From positions 1 to 64,000 of IMG/VR virus record IMGVR_UViG_3300036790_000286: 64,000 nucleotides of DNA; one strand, 5' to 3'. A program made the translations under genes and the position numbers. Shown here one piece after another: positions 1-6,900 of this stretch. Position 1 is the first letter of the stretch. The number at the start of each line of letters is the position of its first letter. The notes beneath the pieces are model-generated. The model was not told where the DNA came from, did not search any database, and was given only the letters and a program-made list of their open reading frames with translations. The DNA is from a virus.

Positions 1-235
1 TGGCGCAGATGGTCTGCGCCGCGTCGGCCTTGAGCTCGGTGAGGGCCGTGCACCCGTTGGCGTAGATGTACTGCGCCGCGTCGGCCTTGAGCTCGGTGAG
101 GGCCGTGCACCCGTTGGCGTCGATGTATAGGCTTTCTGAGATTTGCTTCGTGTCATCAATTGGAACTGGTCGCCAGGAATCAGTAGTCGAATTGCGAACG
201 TAGATTGCGGGAGTATTTTTCGTCGTATTTTTCAT
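1..235 (-). CDS. Leucine-rich-repeat-like protein, N-terminal part (cut by window edge)
   Basis: A leftward gene begins at ATG 233-235 with an AGAGGA ribosome site about 8 bases upstream and stays open to the window edge (78 codons visible). After a roughly 36-residue unique N-terminus it enters a 19-residue repeat with the core NGCTALTELKADAAQ and Leu/Ala at regular places, as in leucine-rich or BspA-like repeat proteins. Consecutive repeats are almost identical at the DNA level (57-bp period), so the array is recent. No signal peptide is seen in the visible part. The gene lies downstream of recT in the same direction. Function is unknown; surface binding or protein-protein contact is possible because repeat solenoids usually do this. 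The C-terminus is outside the window. Confidence 0.6.
   Translation of the reverse strand, partial: MKNTTKNTPAIYVRNSTTDSWRPVPIDDTKQISESLYIDANGCTALTELKADAAQYIYANGCTALTELKADAAQTICA
14..127. repeat. 57-bp tandem coding repeat (two full copies plus partial)
   Basis: Copies at 14-70 and 71-127 differ at one base, and the first 13 bases of the window match the end of a further copy. The period is 19 codons, so the reading frame of the leucine-rich-like gene is kept. The array continues past the window edge. Confidence 0.9.
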
Positions 236-284
236 TTTGGGAAATCCTCTTTGCGGCGTGAATAACGGTTGTTTTCAAAGCCGA

Positions 285-324
285 GGGTGTGGGGTAACTG
301 GCACTACGCGCCTTCCCCACACCC
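285..324 (-). terminator. Hairpin between recT and the repeat-protein gene
   Basis: A perfect 10-bp inverted repeat (285-294 GGGTGTGGGG against 315-324) with a 20-base loop lies 50 bases past the recT stop. There is no T-run directly after it on the minus strand, so it may be a factor-dependent terminator, an attenuator or an RNA-stability structure rather than a classical intrinsic terminator. Confidence 0.4.
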
Positions 325-375
325 CCGCTTCCCTCCCCCGCCCCACGGAGCCGACTCCGGAAGGGCGAAGGAAAC

Positions 376-1392
376 TTACCAGGCGGGCTTGCCGCGTGGT
401 GCTGAAGTAGCAGGCTTAGACCCGGTGACTGCGGTCGGGGCACCGCTGGGATTCGTCTCCGCCGCCTTCGCGGTATCCGCCGACTTCTGCCCGTTGCCGT
501 TTCCGGTTGTGGACCGCTGCTCCCGCAGGTACTTGATAAGGTCAGCAACGCGCCCGGTATACATATCCTTGGCTGCCGCGCGCCGCTTGTCGTCGTAATG
601 CTGCTCATCCATCAACCGGTCGGCTTCGGTGAAGTCGTCGACTTCTTCGCCGCCGCTCTCCAACTCGTTGCCGAGCGCCATGTCGATAGTCAGCTTCTGC
701 TTGCCCTCGGCCGCGGCATGGTCCAGAGCCTGAGCGCTGGTCAGCTCCACGCTGGTGGGCATGTACTTGACCACCTGCAGAAGCGGGATCTTGCGGGCAT
801 ACATCTCGGGATAGGCGTAGGAGTAGTGCCGGTCTCCGACCTTGTTCATCTTGCCGCGGTGATCCCAGATTTTGTCGATATCCCAAACGTCGATCACGGG
901 CCATTCCATCCCGTTGACCCTGCCGACGGAATAGGTGTAGATCAGCGCAGCGGGATTCTTCGACCACTTGCCTGGCTTGTGGTGGATGCTGGGGCGGTCG
1001 CCATATTCGAAGTCGAACTCATCGTCTTCGTAGACGGCGCCGGTCCATGCGCCGGCTCGTCCCGTGCGGGAGAGCAGGTCCATGTATCCCTTCCAGCCCG
1101 GGACCAGCGTGCAGGTGTCTTTGTACGGGATCAGGTAGCACTGGCCCATGATCCCGGGCTCAAGGCCCAGCTGCGACGCGGCGATGATCGAACCAAAGAC
1201 CGATTCGCGCGTGCACATGAAGAGTTTTGGGGTCTTGCGCATTTCGGTGAGCACGATGCGCGCCATGCGGTCCGGGTTCATGTGCCGCGGCAGCGCCGCT
1301 TCCATCTGCGGCTTCAGTTTCTCGAGGTCGGCAAGGATCGTCCTTGGATTTAAGGCGAGAGCGGTAGTTTCAGTTGCTGGTTGAGTTCCCAT
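376..1392 (-). CDS. recT: RecT-family single-strand annealing protein
   Basis: This 338-residue protein matches the RecT family of phage single-strand DNA annealing proteins, which coat ssDNA and pair it with a complementary strand in phage recombination. The start is ATG 1392, with GGAG about 11 bases upstream; the frame stays open further upstream without better signals. The conserved RecT core covers roughly residues 30-220, including the segments LGLEPGIMGQCYLIPY and PGWKGYMDLLSRTG. The last 100 residues are acidic, then low-complexity and basic/proline-rich, probably a flexible tail that may bind SSB or DNA. The usual partner exonuclease (RecE, lambda Exo) is not visible. The SbcC-like ATPase at the opposite window edge could belong to the same operon if the genome is circular. 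Confidence 0.9.
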   Translation of the reverse strand: MGTQPATETTALALNPRTILADLEKLKPQMEAALPRHMNPDRMARIVLTEMRKTPKLFMCTRESVFGSIIAASQLGLEPGIMGQCYLIPYKDTCTLVPGWKGYMDLLSRTGRAGAWTGAVYEDDEFDFEYGDRPSIHHKPGKWSKNPAALIYTYSVGRVNGMEWPVIDVWDIDKIWDHRGKMNKVGDRHYSYAYPEMYARKIPLLQVVKYMPTSVELTSAQALDHAAAEGKQKLTIDMALGNELESGGEEVDDFTEADRLMDEQHYDDKRRAAAKDMYTGRVADLIKYLREQRSTTGNGNGQKSADTAKAAETNPSGAPTAVTGSKPATSAPRGKPAW

Positions 1393-1418
1393 GGTGGTGT
1401 CGGCTCCTTCAGCTAGCG

Positions 1419-1592
1419 TTAGTTGAGGTTGAACGGGGCGGCGCCGCTTCGAGAGCGATACCCTCCCCGCCGTAGCGCGATCTGGGTGAACGCGGCTATC
1501 ACCAAAACGCCCACGATGGCGAGCGCAAGATGAACTTGTTCCGCTCCGGTGAGGCGCGAGAGAGCGTGCTGGAGCGTGGTCCAGTAGGTCAT
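1419..1592 (-). CDS. Small single-pass membrane protein (57 aa)
   Basis: The ATG at 1590-1592 overlaps the TGA of the upstream gene (ATGA), which argues for translational coupling. The product has an amphipathic N-terminus and one hydrophobic helix, with core LALAIVGVLVIAAF, followed by a basic tail rich in Arg and Gly. That is the shape of an inner-membrane protein with a cytoplasmic positive tail. No family is recognised. It sits immediately upstream of recT in the leftward operon, where small membrane proteins of unknown role are common in phages. Confidence 0.6.
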   Translation of the reverse strand: MTYWTTLQHALSRLTGAEQVHLALAIVGVLVIAAFTQIALRRGGYRSRSGAAPFNLN

Positions 1593-1822
1593 AGGGTGAA
1601 ACTCCCTGGAATCTCGCAGCGGATTTCGTGCGCGACTTCGCTGATGAGGACCATGCAGTCAGAGAGCGCGCCGCGTCCGACTTCCCAGAGTTCAGGGTCA
1701 TTGCTCTTTGCTGCCGACTGCATCAGCGTCAAATGGGTGCGGGCGTTCCGCGAGGCTCGGCTGAAGAGGCGAAGGCGCTCATCCAGATAGGCCAGCGTTT
1801 GGTCGCGGGTCAGAGGGGCCAC
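1589..1822 (-). CDS. Hypothetical helical protein (77 aa)
   Basis: GTG start at 1822 with GAGAGGA 8 bases upstream; an upstream in-frame start would overlap the preceding gene far more. The product is predicted all-helical and charged (TLAYLDERLRLFSRASRNA, then a cysteine-containing amphipathic helix). It resembles small phage early proteins without an assigned family. Its stop overlaps the start of the next small membrane gene (ATGA), and its own start lies inside the end of the zinc-protein gene upstream. The group is therefore one coupled unit running leftward into recT. Function unknown. Confidence 0.55.
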   Translation of the reverse strand: MAPLTRDQTLAYLDERLRLFSRASRNARTHLTLMQSAAKSNDPELWEVGRGALSDCMVLISEVAHEIRCEIPGSFTL

Positions 1823-1998
1823 GGCAGATTCCTCTCCCGGCACCGCTGGCCGTTGGGCAGCGTCATCGCACGCACATGGCGGTCCTGCAGGTCGAGGCAG
1901 AGTTCGCACAGGTCCCCATCCTGTTTGTCTTCGTCATACAGGTCGCCGCTAAGGCTGAAGGGTTGGCCGCACTGGCCGCAGCACGATGTCTCGCTCAT
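1810..1998 (-). CDS. Small zinc-ribbon protein (62 aa)
   Basis: ATG at 1996-1998 overlaps the TGA of the upstream gene (ATGA). The N-terminal half carries two cysteine knuckles, CCGQC and CELC, about 28 residues apart, a typical four-cysteine zinc ribbon; the C-terminus is basic. Such miniature zinc proteins in phage early operons often bind nucleic acid or host transcription proteins, but nothing here identifies the partner. An upstream in-frame start is possible but would lose the coupling. Confidence 0.6.
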   Translation of the reverse strand: MSETSCCGQCGQPFSLSGDLYDEDKQDGDLCELCLDLQDRHVRAMTLPNGQRCRERNLPWPL

Positions 1999-2369
1999 CG
2001 TTGCCACCCGTTCAGCAGGAAGTGGGCGACAAGCAGGAAGCACACCGAACCAGCCAGGACAATGACCAGCCCTGCCATTTCAAGGAGGATCAGCCGGGCG
2101 GCAAGCGCCAGCAGATGTCCGTCGTTGTGGAGCCAATACCGCAACCGCTCCATCCGTGTCGGCTTCGGCCGGAAACCACGGCGCTCAACCGAAGTGCTGC
2201 GGGGCAGCACGATCGGATTGGAAGCAGGGGCTGGCGCAGTGGTGGTGGGGAACGCGAGGGCAAGCGTCTTGTAAGGAGTGTGGATTACCTCGCCGGCGGC
2301 CAGGCGCACGCGCTGGTCGCGCGAGAGCCCGAGCAGGTTGGCGATATTCCCGAGGACCGCAAAGAACAC
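1995..2369 (-). CDS. Hypothetical protein with C-terminal membrane helix (124 aa)
   Basis: The frame is open through the tRNA gene upstream, so the true start must lie after the tRNA. The first usable start codon after it is GTG 2369, without a clear ribosome site. Third-position G/C is high from there on, supporting coding. The middle is proline- and threonine-rich. The C-terminus from about residue 75 has a basic stretch and then a strong hydrophobic helix (LVIVLAGSVCFLLVAHFLL), so the protein is probably membrane-anchored near its C-terminus. A shorter product from ATG 2153 (52 residues, the membrane part only) is an alternative. No family recognised. Confidence 0.45.
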   Translation of the reverse strand: MFFAVLGNIANLLGLSRDQRVRLAAGEVIHTPYKTLALAFPTTTAPAPASNPIVLPRSTSVERRGFRPKPTRMERLRYWLHNDGHLLALAARLILLEMAGLVIVLAGSVCFLLVAHFLLNGWQR

Positions 2370-2431
2370 GCGCCCGGTCGCCCGGTCAGATACCGAAACG
2401 ATGCAGACGGGAGTTTCCGGATAGGGGATGG

Positions 2432-2507
2432 TGGTGCGGGCGGCAGGATTTGAACCTGCGACTTCGGCCTTGTAAGGACCGCACTCTGACCGCTGAGTTA
2501 CACCCGC
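2432..2507 (-). tRNA. tRNA-Val (anticodon UAC), CCA encoded
   Basis: The minus strand folds as a complete cloverleaf. The acceptor stem GCGGGTG pairs with CGCCCGC. The anticodon stem CGGTC/GGCCG encloses loop CTTACAA (anticodon TAC, reads GUA). The T-arm carries GGTTCAAAT, and the discriminator A is followed by an encoded CCA. Length is 76 bases. A phage-borne tRNA may supplement a rare codon or mark an attachment site; it lies about 420 bases from the integrase stop. Confidence 0.92.
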
Positions 2508-2606
2508 ATTCGCAGGGTGTTCTAACCGCCCAGACCCCAACTGCTGGTGGTCTCGGCCCCGAACACCGCCGTATGACGCGGCGGCTGTCCCATCGGCTAA
2601 GGCGTG

Positions 2607-2621
2607 CTGCTTGTAAGGCAG
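2607..2621 (-). other. Isolated tRNA-Val-like anticodon arm
   Basis: On the minus strand the 15 bases CTGCCTTACAAGCAG form a 4-bp stem with the seven-base loop CTTACAA, identical in loop to the adjacent tRNA-Val. No D-arm or T-arm fits around it. It could be a remnant of a second tRNA, a chance match, or the core of an attachment site for integration into a host tRNA-Val. Confidence 0.35.
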
Positions 2622-2668
2622 GAGTCCCATATTTTTCCTCAGGCGATCTAAATAGGAAAGCGGATAAC

Positions 2669-2875
2669 TTAGGCCGTTTTCCTTTGAAACACAACTTGCT
2701 TTTCGTACCCCAGATAGTCGATCACGCGAGGACCGAGCGGCCGGCGTCCACGCAAAATCTCGGAGATATACGGGAGGCTCACGCCAATTTCGTTGGCCAC
2801 CGCCGTCATCGAACTCTCCTGCGTTACGCTGCGCAACCGCTCAACGACATCTTCGTGAGTGAGATGCTTAACCAT
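2669..2875 (-). CDS. Small HTH (Cro/cI-like) transcriptional regulator (68 aa)
   Basis: The 68-residue protein has a helix-turn-helix of the Cro/cI class, with recognition region AVANEIGVSLPYISEILRG (residues about 25-45). It is too short to carry a dimerisation or cleavage domain, so it is more Cro-like than cI-like. The ATG at 2873-2875 has no Shine-Dalgarno, and a TTGACA promoter upstream would start the transcript almost at the ATG, so the mRNA may be leaderless, as for lambda cI from PRM. It is adjacent to the integrase and to direct repeats that could be its operators. It probably takes part in the lysogeny decision or controls its own and integrase expression. Confidence 0.75.
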   Translation of the reverse strand: MVKHLTHEDVVERLRSVTQESSMTAVANEIGVSLPYISEILRGRRPLGPRVIDYLGYEKQVVFQRKTA

Positions 2876-2883
2876 CCCGCTTA

Positions 2884-2935
2884 ACGTAAGGCAAGTGGTT
2901 TATTTTTGTCAATCCCCTCCTCAGTGTTTATTTTT
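2884..2935 (-). promoter_or_regulatory. Promoter of the HTH gene with direct-repeat operators
   Basis: On the minus strand TTGACA (2907-2912) is 17 bases from TTACGT (2884-2889), and the start site would fall next to ATG 2875. Two direct repeats, AGTGGTTTATTTTT (2894-2907) and AGTGTTTATTTTT (2923-2935), flank and overlap the -35 box and are candidate operators. The -10 match is poor. Confidence 0.4.
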
Positions 2936-3929
2936 CCGAGGAATGTGGAAAAGCAAGCACGTTGGTTGCCCGCTGCGGCGGCTTTTTCTGTGTCAGAACC
3001 TTCACCGCATCCGCCTTGGCTTCGATCCGGGTGTGGCTGTAGGTGTTGATCATGTTGCGGCTGACCCACCCGGCCAGCGCAATCACGGTCTGCTCCGGAA
3101 CCCCCGCTTCGAGCAGCTCCGTCACGGCCAGGTGACGGAAGGCATGCGGGCGCAAATGCTCAATCCCGGTCTTGTCGCGCATCTGCTGGGTCTGTTTCCG
3201 GAGCCACGACTTTGATGCCGGCCGTAGCGGATTCCACGTTCGCCGGTTCACGCGGAAGGGGAACAGGTAGTGGAACGGCAGGTGGGCGCCGAGCTTCGCC
3301 GCGCGTTCAACGGCACGCTGGAACGCCTCGAGCGCCTCGGCGTTGAGCGGGATCACCCGCGGCCGGATGTCGTTCTTGGTCGCATCGGGCGGGATGTGAA
3401 CCCGGGGCGGCCGCGCGTTCAGTTCCAGATTCTTCAGCCGCAGCCCGCGGAGCTCGCAGCCGCTGGCGGTGGTGTTGCGCGTGATCCGGAAAACGATGTC
3501 GGCCAGTTCCACGTTCGGGTCATTCGCGCTGGCTTCGAAGATCCGCGCCTCTTCTTTCACGGTGAAGGTCTTTGGCGGCTGCCACTGGGTTTCGTGCAGC
3601 GGCGCGTAATAGTCTTTGATCCCGTCCCAGAGCCCAGCCTTGCGCAGCATCTGCTGGAGCACGTTCAGTTCGTGGTTGATGGCGGAGGTGCCCACGGGGC
3701 TGGGTTCGCGGGTCTGTTCGTCGGCAAAGACCCCCGTACCCTCGCCGCGCGCGATCTGGTACGCCTTCAGGGATCCGGCGTGGAAGTCCGCCAGCGGCAT
3801 GTCTCCAAAGAACCGCTGGAGGGCACGCACGTTGCCCTGGCAGCATTCGATTGTCTTTGGCAGCAGGCCCTTACTGATTTTCCCCGCGAGCCAGATGTTG
3901 CAGGCGCTGAACAAACTTAGCGACGCCAT
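2928..3929 (-). CDS. int: Tyrosine recombinase / phage integrase
   Basis: Site-specific recombinase of the tyrosine family, which joins phage and host DNA at attP/attB. Numbering from ATG 3929 (333 aa), the catalytic set is complete: Arg161 (in CELRGLRL), Lys185, His262 and Arg265 (HAFRH), Trp288 in the usual His/Trp position and Tyr297 (NTYSHTR). The N-terminal half has the SAM-like core-binding fold expected for arm/core recognition. A longer form from TTG 4046 would add 39 residues with a CxxC pair; I prefer 3929 because it is an ATG preceded by GGAAAG. A tRNA-Val lies on the same strand downstream, a common relationship for integrases. The intact active site suggests a functional temperate element. 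Confidence 0.93.
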   Translation of the reverse strand: MASLSLFSACNIWLAGKISKGLLPKTIECCQGNVRALQRFFGDMPLADFHAGSLKAYQIARGEGTGVFADEQTREPSPVGTSAINHELNVLQQMLRKAGLWDGIKDYYAPLHETQWQPPKTFTVKEEARIFEASANDPNVELADIVFRITRNTTASGCELRGLRLKNLELNARPPRVHIPPDATKNDIRPRVIPLNAEALEAFQRAVERAAKLGAHLPFHYLFPFRVNRRTWNPLRPASKSWLRKQTQQMRDKTGIEHLRPHAFRHLAVTELLEAGVPEQTVIALAGWVSRNMINTYSHTRIEAKADAVKVLTQKKPPQRATNVLAFPHSSEK

Positions 3930-4360
3930 GTTTCTTTCCGAGGCAGCCAATTGCAAGGCCCAGATGCACGGCGGGCAGTCTTTGTGCCCGACCGTATGGT
4001 GTTTTGGTATCTCAGAGGAGGAGAGTGGCAGGTCGTTGCGTAACAATGCTCTACAACTTTCGGTGGGCTACTTTCGCGTATAGCCCAGAGAATCGGCCCA
4101 TGTCTCCACAGTTTATGGGGTAATGTGCTCATTTCCGCCATGTTACCGCGCTGAAATTTGGTTTTTTCGGGGTGACTGTAGCCATACCACGGTAACCATT
4201 CCCTCCCCTGCCGGTAGCTACTCCTTTGGTGCCGACTTTTGCAGTAATGCAACAGCCCTGTTATTCACATCATCCTCACAGCCCCCTGCGGTCTACACTG
4301 TCGCTCCCGCCGCCCCTGAGTCAGAGTACGGAACGCGAAGGAGTCAGCCCAGAGCCACGC
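3930..4360. promoter_or_regulatory. Divergent intergenic control region
   Basis: About 430 bases separate the integrase from the first rightward gene (less if the longer integrase is real). The stretch is less GC-rich than its surroundings and contains the palindrome TTGCAGTAATGCAA at 4239-4252. The open frames on both strands have poor codon character. I read it as the divergent early control region but cannot place exact promoters. Confidence 0.45.
4237..4253. promoter_or_regulatory. Candidate operator, copy 1
   Basis: The 17 bases TTTTGCAGTAATGCAAC contain a perfect palindrome, TTGCA-GTAA-TGCAA. The identical 17-mer recurs at 6901-6917, also in front of a rightward early gene. Both arms suit a dimeric HTH regulator. 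Confidence 0.5.
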
Positions 4361-4882
4361 ATGTGGAAACCAGCGTCAATAGCGCCTCCCGAGCCAGTTA
4401 TCGTCACCTTCGATTCCAGTCTTGTGCCCCTCTGCGGCAGCCTCGGCGCCACCCTGCTTTTTTGCTGGTATGAGCAGGTTTTCGCCGCCGCCGGCTATCC
4501 CGAGGAGGGCATCACCCGGCCCCGGTTAAGCGACTGGCGCGTGCCGATCGGGTACGGTCTCGCCAAGAGCGCAACCTACTGGTATTCCGCCTTTTACCGG
4601 ATCGGCGTCATCCACCAGGGACGTCACGTTTACGCGGCAAACGTCCGCGCCTTCCGCGAGTTCGTTTCAGATCGGCTGGAGGGATATGCTTTCTACTCGC
4701 TCGAAGTTCACGAGTTTCAGACCACCAGTATCCTCCACCGCAACCATGCCTATGTCGATCATCGCCTTGCCGAGCTGCGCAACACCCCCCCGCCTGCCAT
4801 CCGAAAGCCAGCGGGGAAGCGGGACGGAATTGAGGCTGCAACGCGGGTTGCGCAGGTGGTGGAAAGAACCTGTTCGCCGTAA
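4361..4882 (+). CDS. Hypothetical early protein (173 aa)
   Basis: First rightward gene after the integrase. Coding character begins clearly near ATG 4361; starts at 4247 or 4226 are possible but would add proline/serine-rich residues of weak codon character. The protein is soluble, mixed alpha/beta and rich in aromatics (residues 60-130), with the segment YWYSAFYRIGVIHQGRHVY. I recognise no family. Its position directly upstream of the iteron-like repeats and the replication initiator suggests a regulatory or replication-related role. One iteron copy (4871-4884) overlaps its last codons and stop. Confidence 0.6.
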   Translation: MWKPASIAPPEPVIVTFDSSLVPLCGSLGATLLFCWYEQVFAAAGYPEEGITRPRLSDWRVPIGYGLAKSATYWYSAFYRIGVIHQGRHVYAANVRAFREFVSDRLEGYAFYSLEVHEFQTTSILHRNHAYVDHRLAELRNTPPPAIRKPAGKRDGIEAATRVAQVVERTCSP

Positions 4883-4958
4883 CGCTGTGAGTTGTTCGCG
4901 TAACGGTCCGTAACGCTGTGTAACAGGCGAAATCGATGTTGATGTGTTCGCCGTAACG
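4871..4958. repeat. Iteron-like direct repeats (candidate replication origin)
   Basis: The unit TGTTCGCCGTAACG occurs at 4871-4884 and 4945-4958. A one-base-shorter form lies at 4893-4905 and a half unit CCGTAACGCTGTG at 4908-4920. A further full copy lies inside the next gene at 5430-5443, with an inverted partial copy GTTACGCGAAC at 5410-5420. Clustered repeats directly in front of an initiator gene are the classical form of an iteron origin or an initiator-controlled promoter. Confidence 0.55.
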
Positions 4959-4971
4959 TTTTGGGGGTTGA

Positions 4972-6276
4972 ATGCCGTTCGTAAAGCTCGACTGCGGGAT
5001 TTTGGACTCATCGTTGTGGGTTAACCGGGTGCAGAGGGACCTGTTCATTACTGCGCTGCTGATGGCGGAACCGTATGAGTTGAAAGAACCTACAGACCAG
5101 ATTGCGGTGCGGTCGCTGGAGAAAAAGGGCTTTGTTGTGCCGCCCGGCTGGTACGGTTTTATCCCCGCCGCCGGCACAGGGATCGTTCGGCGCGCTGGAT
5201 ACCAGCCAAAGGAGGTTGATGTTGCTCTTGATGCTCTTGAGGTTCTTGGCGAGCCGGATGAAGACAGCCGCTCGGAAGACTTCGGAGGGCGCCGTTTGGT
5301 GAGAATCAACGGCGGCTATCTTGCCCTCAACTATATGAAGTGGCGGGACTTCGACTATGGAGCGAAGGACCGCATGAGGCGGCTTCGGGAGCGCAAGAAG
5401 GAGGGAGGTGTTACGCGAACGTTCGGCAGTGTTCGCCGTAACGTGACGCATAGCAGAGAGCAGATAGCAGAAGCAGATCTAGTTGAGAGTAGTGTTGGTT
5501 CTAACAGCAGATCCAAAGTTAAGACCTGTGATAGTTCCAACATTGGCCAACTGCCGTTGGCCGAAGCGCTCGATAAACCAGCAACGCCACCTGAACCGGA
5601 ACCTCAAGCGAAATCAGAACCTGAAGCGAAACCTGCGGCTGAAGCGAAGCCAAAGCCGGCAAAGCCCGCAAAGGGTGGGACGCCGGATCCCACCGAGGCA
5701 ATCTACCAGGCCTACCCGCGGCACATCGGCAAACGCGTGGCGCTGGCCGCGATCGACAAGGCCATCGTTCGGCTGCTGACTCAGGGCGAGGTCAAGGGCG
5801 GCGTCTTCCTCACCCGCGCCGACGCGGAGCGGTGGCTTTGGAAGACCTTGGCGACCTTTGCGCGCAGCCCGGCCGGCAACCGCGGCAGTCTCACCCCCCA
5901 CCCGTCAACGTGGTTCAACCAGTCGCGCTACCTCGACGATCCGGCCGAGTGGCAGCGCACCGAGGAGGCAAGTCGTGGAACAGGAGCAAAGCAGAGCGTT
6001 GCCGCCGGCAATTTTGCCGCGGCTCGTGAAAACATTCGCCAACTGCGCGAAGGACGAAGGGATCACGGCGGCGATCACGCTGCTCTCTTTGGGCTACGAA
6101 CGCCCGATGACAGACACGAGGACCTTCACGCTCTACCAGGAAGCGCTGGCGGATCTGACTCCGGGGGAGCTGGGGATAGCGTTCTCGCGGGCGGAGCTGG
6201 AAGAGGCGAGATTCTTCCCCCCGCCGGCGAGATTGCGGCAGTTGGCGGGAGTCGAAACCGCGGACCAGTGTTCTGA
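4972..6276 (+). CDS. Phage replication initiator-like protein
   Basis: The first 140 residues, starting MPFVKLDCGILDSSLW, match a widespread phage/prophage protein with a winged-helix-like N-terminus that is always found at the replication region, probably an origin-binding initiator or replisome organiser (role inferred). Residues 180-240 are a Lys/Pro/Glu-rich linker. Residues 245-325 hold a conserved segment (AIYQAYPRHIGKRVALAAI, later HPSTWFNQSRYLDD) typical of initiator C-terminal domains. Iteron-like repeats lie upstream and inside the gene. The last 100 residues overlap the next gene out of frame by 302 bases and look like low-quality coding after about residue 360, so the functional protein may effectively end there. 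Confidence 0.7.
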   Translation: MPFVKLDCGILDSSLWVNRVQRDLFITALLMAEPYELKEPTDQIAVRSLEKKGFVVPPGWYGFIPAAGTGIVRRAGYQPKEVDVALDALEVLGEPDEDSRSEDFGGRRLVRINGGYLALNYMKWRDFDYGAKDRMRRLRERKKEGGVTRTFGSVRRNVTHSREQIAEADLVESSVGSNSRSKVKTCDSSNIGQLPLAEALDKPATPPEPEPQAKSEPEAKPAAEAKPKPAKPAKGGTPDPTEAIYQAYPRHIGKRVALAAIDKAIVRLLTQGEVKGGVFLTRADAERWLWKTLATFARSPAGNRGSLTPHPSTWFNQSRYLDDPAEWQRTEEASRGTGAKQSVAAGNFAAARENIRQLREGRRDHGGDHAALFGLRTPDDRHEDLHALPGSAGGSDSGGAGDSVLAGGAGRGEILPPAGEIAAVGGSRNRGPVF

Positions 6277-6628
6277 GCGGGAAGCGCTGGAAGGACTGCG
6301 CTGGGTGCTGGCGAGGATCCGCAACCATGGCATCGAGGGGCGACCGAAGCGGCTGGGTGAGAAGCGCGCCGCCGGCCGCGGCGAGGATGGCGAGTACCGC
6401 GAAGCGGAGTACGACTACCTGCCTTGCCCGACGACTCCGGTGGCGATCGGCTTTGCGTTGAGCGAGCTCGGCGCCGGCAGCGTTGAAGCTGGGGTGAAGT
6501 TGGCGGCGTTGCATCCGATGCTGGCTGAGGTGGCCGGGAACGAGGCTGGGTCGATGGGGTTGACGCTGGCGGCAATCGACAAGTTCGAAGCCCGGTGGGT
6601 GGCGGCATGGCGGAGGTCCAACCGGTGA
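5975..6628 (+). CDS. Putative replication-associated protein (217 aa)
   Basis: GTG 5975 has an ideal GAGGAGG 6 bases upstream and begins inside the tail of the initiator gene. Residues 20-100 are predicted helical, with the segments TFTLYQEALADLTPGEL and ARFFPPPARLRQLAG. This pattern is shared with phage proteins that sit after the initiator and often act as helicase loaders or replisome adaptors; no ATPase motif is present, so the loader role is only positional. The C-terminal half is helical and Ala/Glu-rich. Codon usage is strongly coding across the overlap, unlike the initiator frame there. Confidence 0.65.
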   Translation: MEQEQSRALPPAILPRLVKTFANCAKDEGITAAITLLSLGYERPMTDTRTFTLYQEALADLTPGELGIAFSRAELEEARFFPPPARLRQLAGVETADQCSEREALEGLRWVLARIRNHGIEGRPKRLGEKRAAGRGEDGEYREAEYDYLPCPTTPVAIGFALSELGAGSVEAGVKLAALHPMLAEVAGNEAGSMGLTLAAIDKFEARWVAAWRRSNR

Positions 6629-6861
6629 AGGTTGAGAACATCCGCGTGGAGGTGAGTGAGCCGCATCTGGACGATGAGCTTGCGAACTATGGCGCGCAGG
6701 GATTCACGCTGGTGCAGGTGGTGAGCCGAAAAAGTTTTCACCCGCCTGAAGTTTTCGTGCCCGATATCGTCACGCTGTTCTTCACGCGCGAACGCCCGCT
6801 GGTGCTGGACATCAAGGGCTTACCGGCAGCGCCGCCGGAGATTCGGGTTAACTCCCGATGA
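6607..6861 (+). CDS. DUF4177-like small protein (84 aa)
   Basis: ATG 6607 lies inside the end of the preceding gene. The product is short and predicted beta-rich with a central segment DDELANYGAQGFTLVQVV. This is the layout of DUF4177-type proteins (an LNEYGKEGWELV-like motif) found in many phages and bacteria without known function. A hydrophobic beta segment (DIVTLFFTRERPLVLDI) follows. It closes the early replication cluster, and the operator-like palindrome at 6901 lies just after it. Confidence 0.55.
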   Translation: MAEVQPVKVENIRVEVSEPHLDDELANYGAQGFTLVQVVSRKSFHPPEVFVPDIVTLFFTRERPLVLDIKGLPAAPPEIRVNSR

Positions 6862-6900
6862 GCAATTCTGCGCCACGCGCCTCTTCAGGTAACAACTCCG

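Noticed and set aside
3917-4252. Leftward 111-codon frame upstream of the integrase
   Set aside because: Poor codon character and overlap with the integrase start region; better explained as divergent control DNA.
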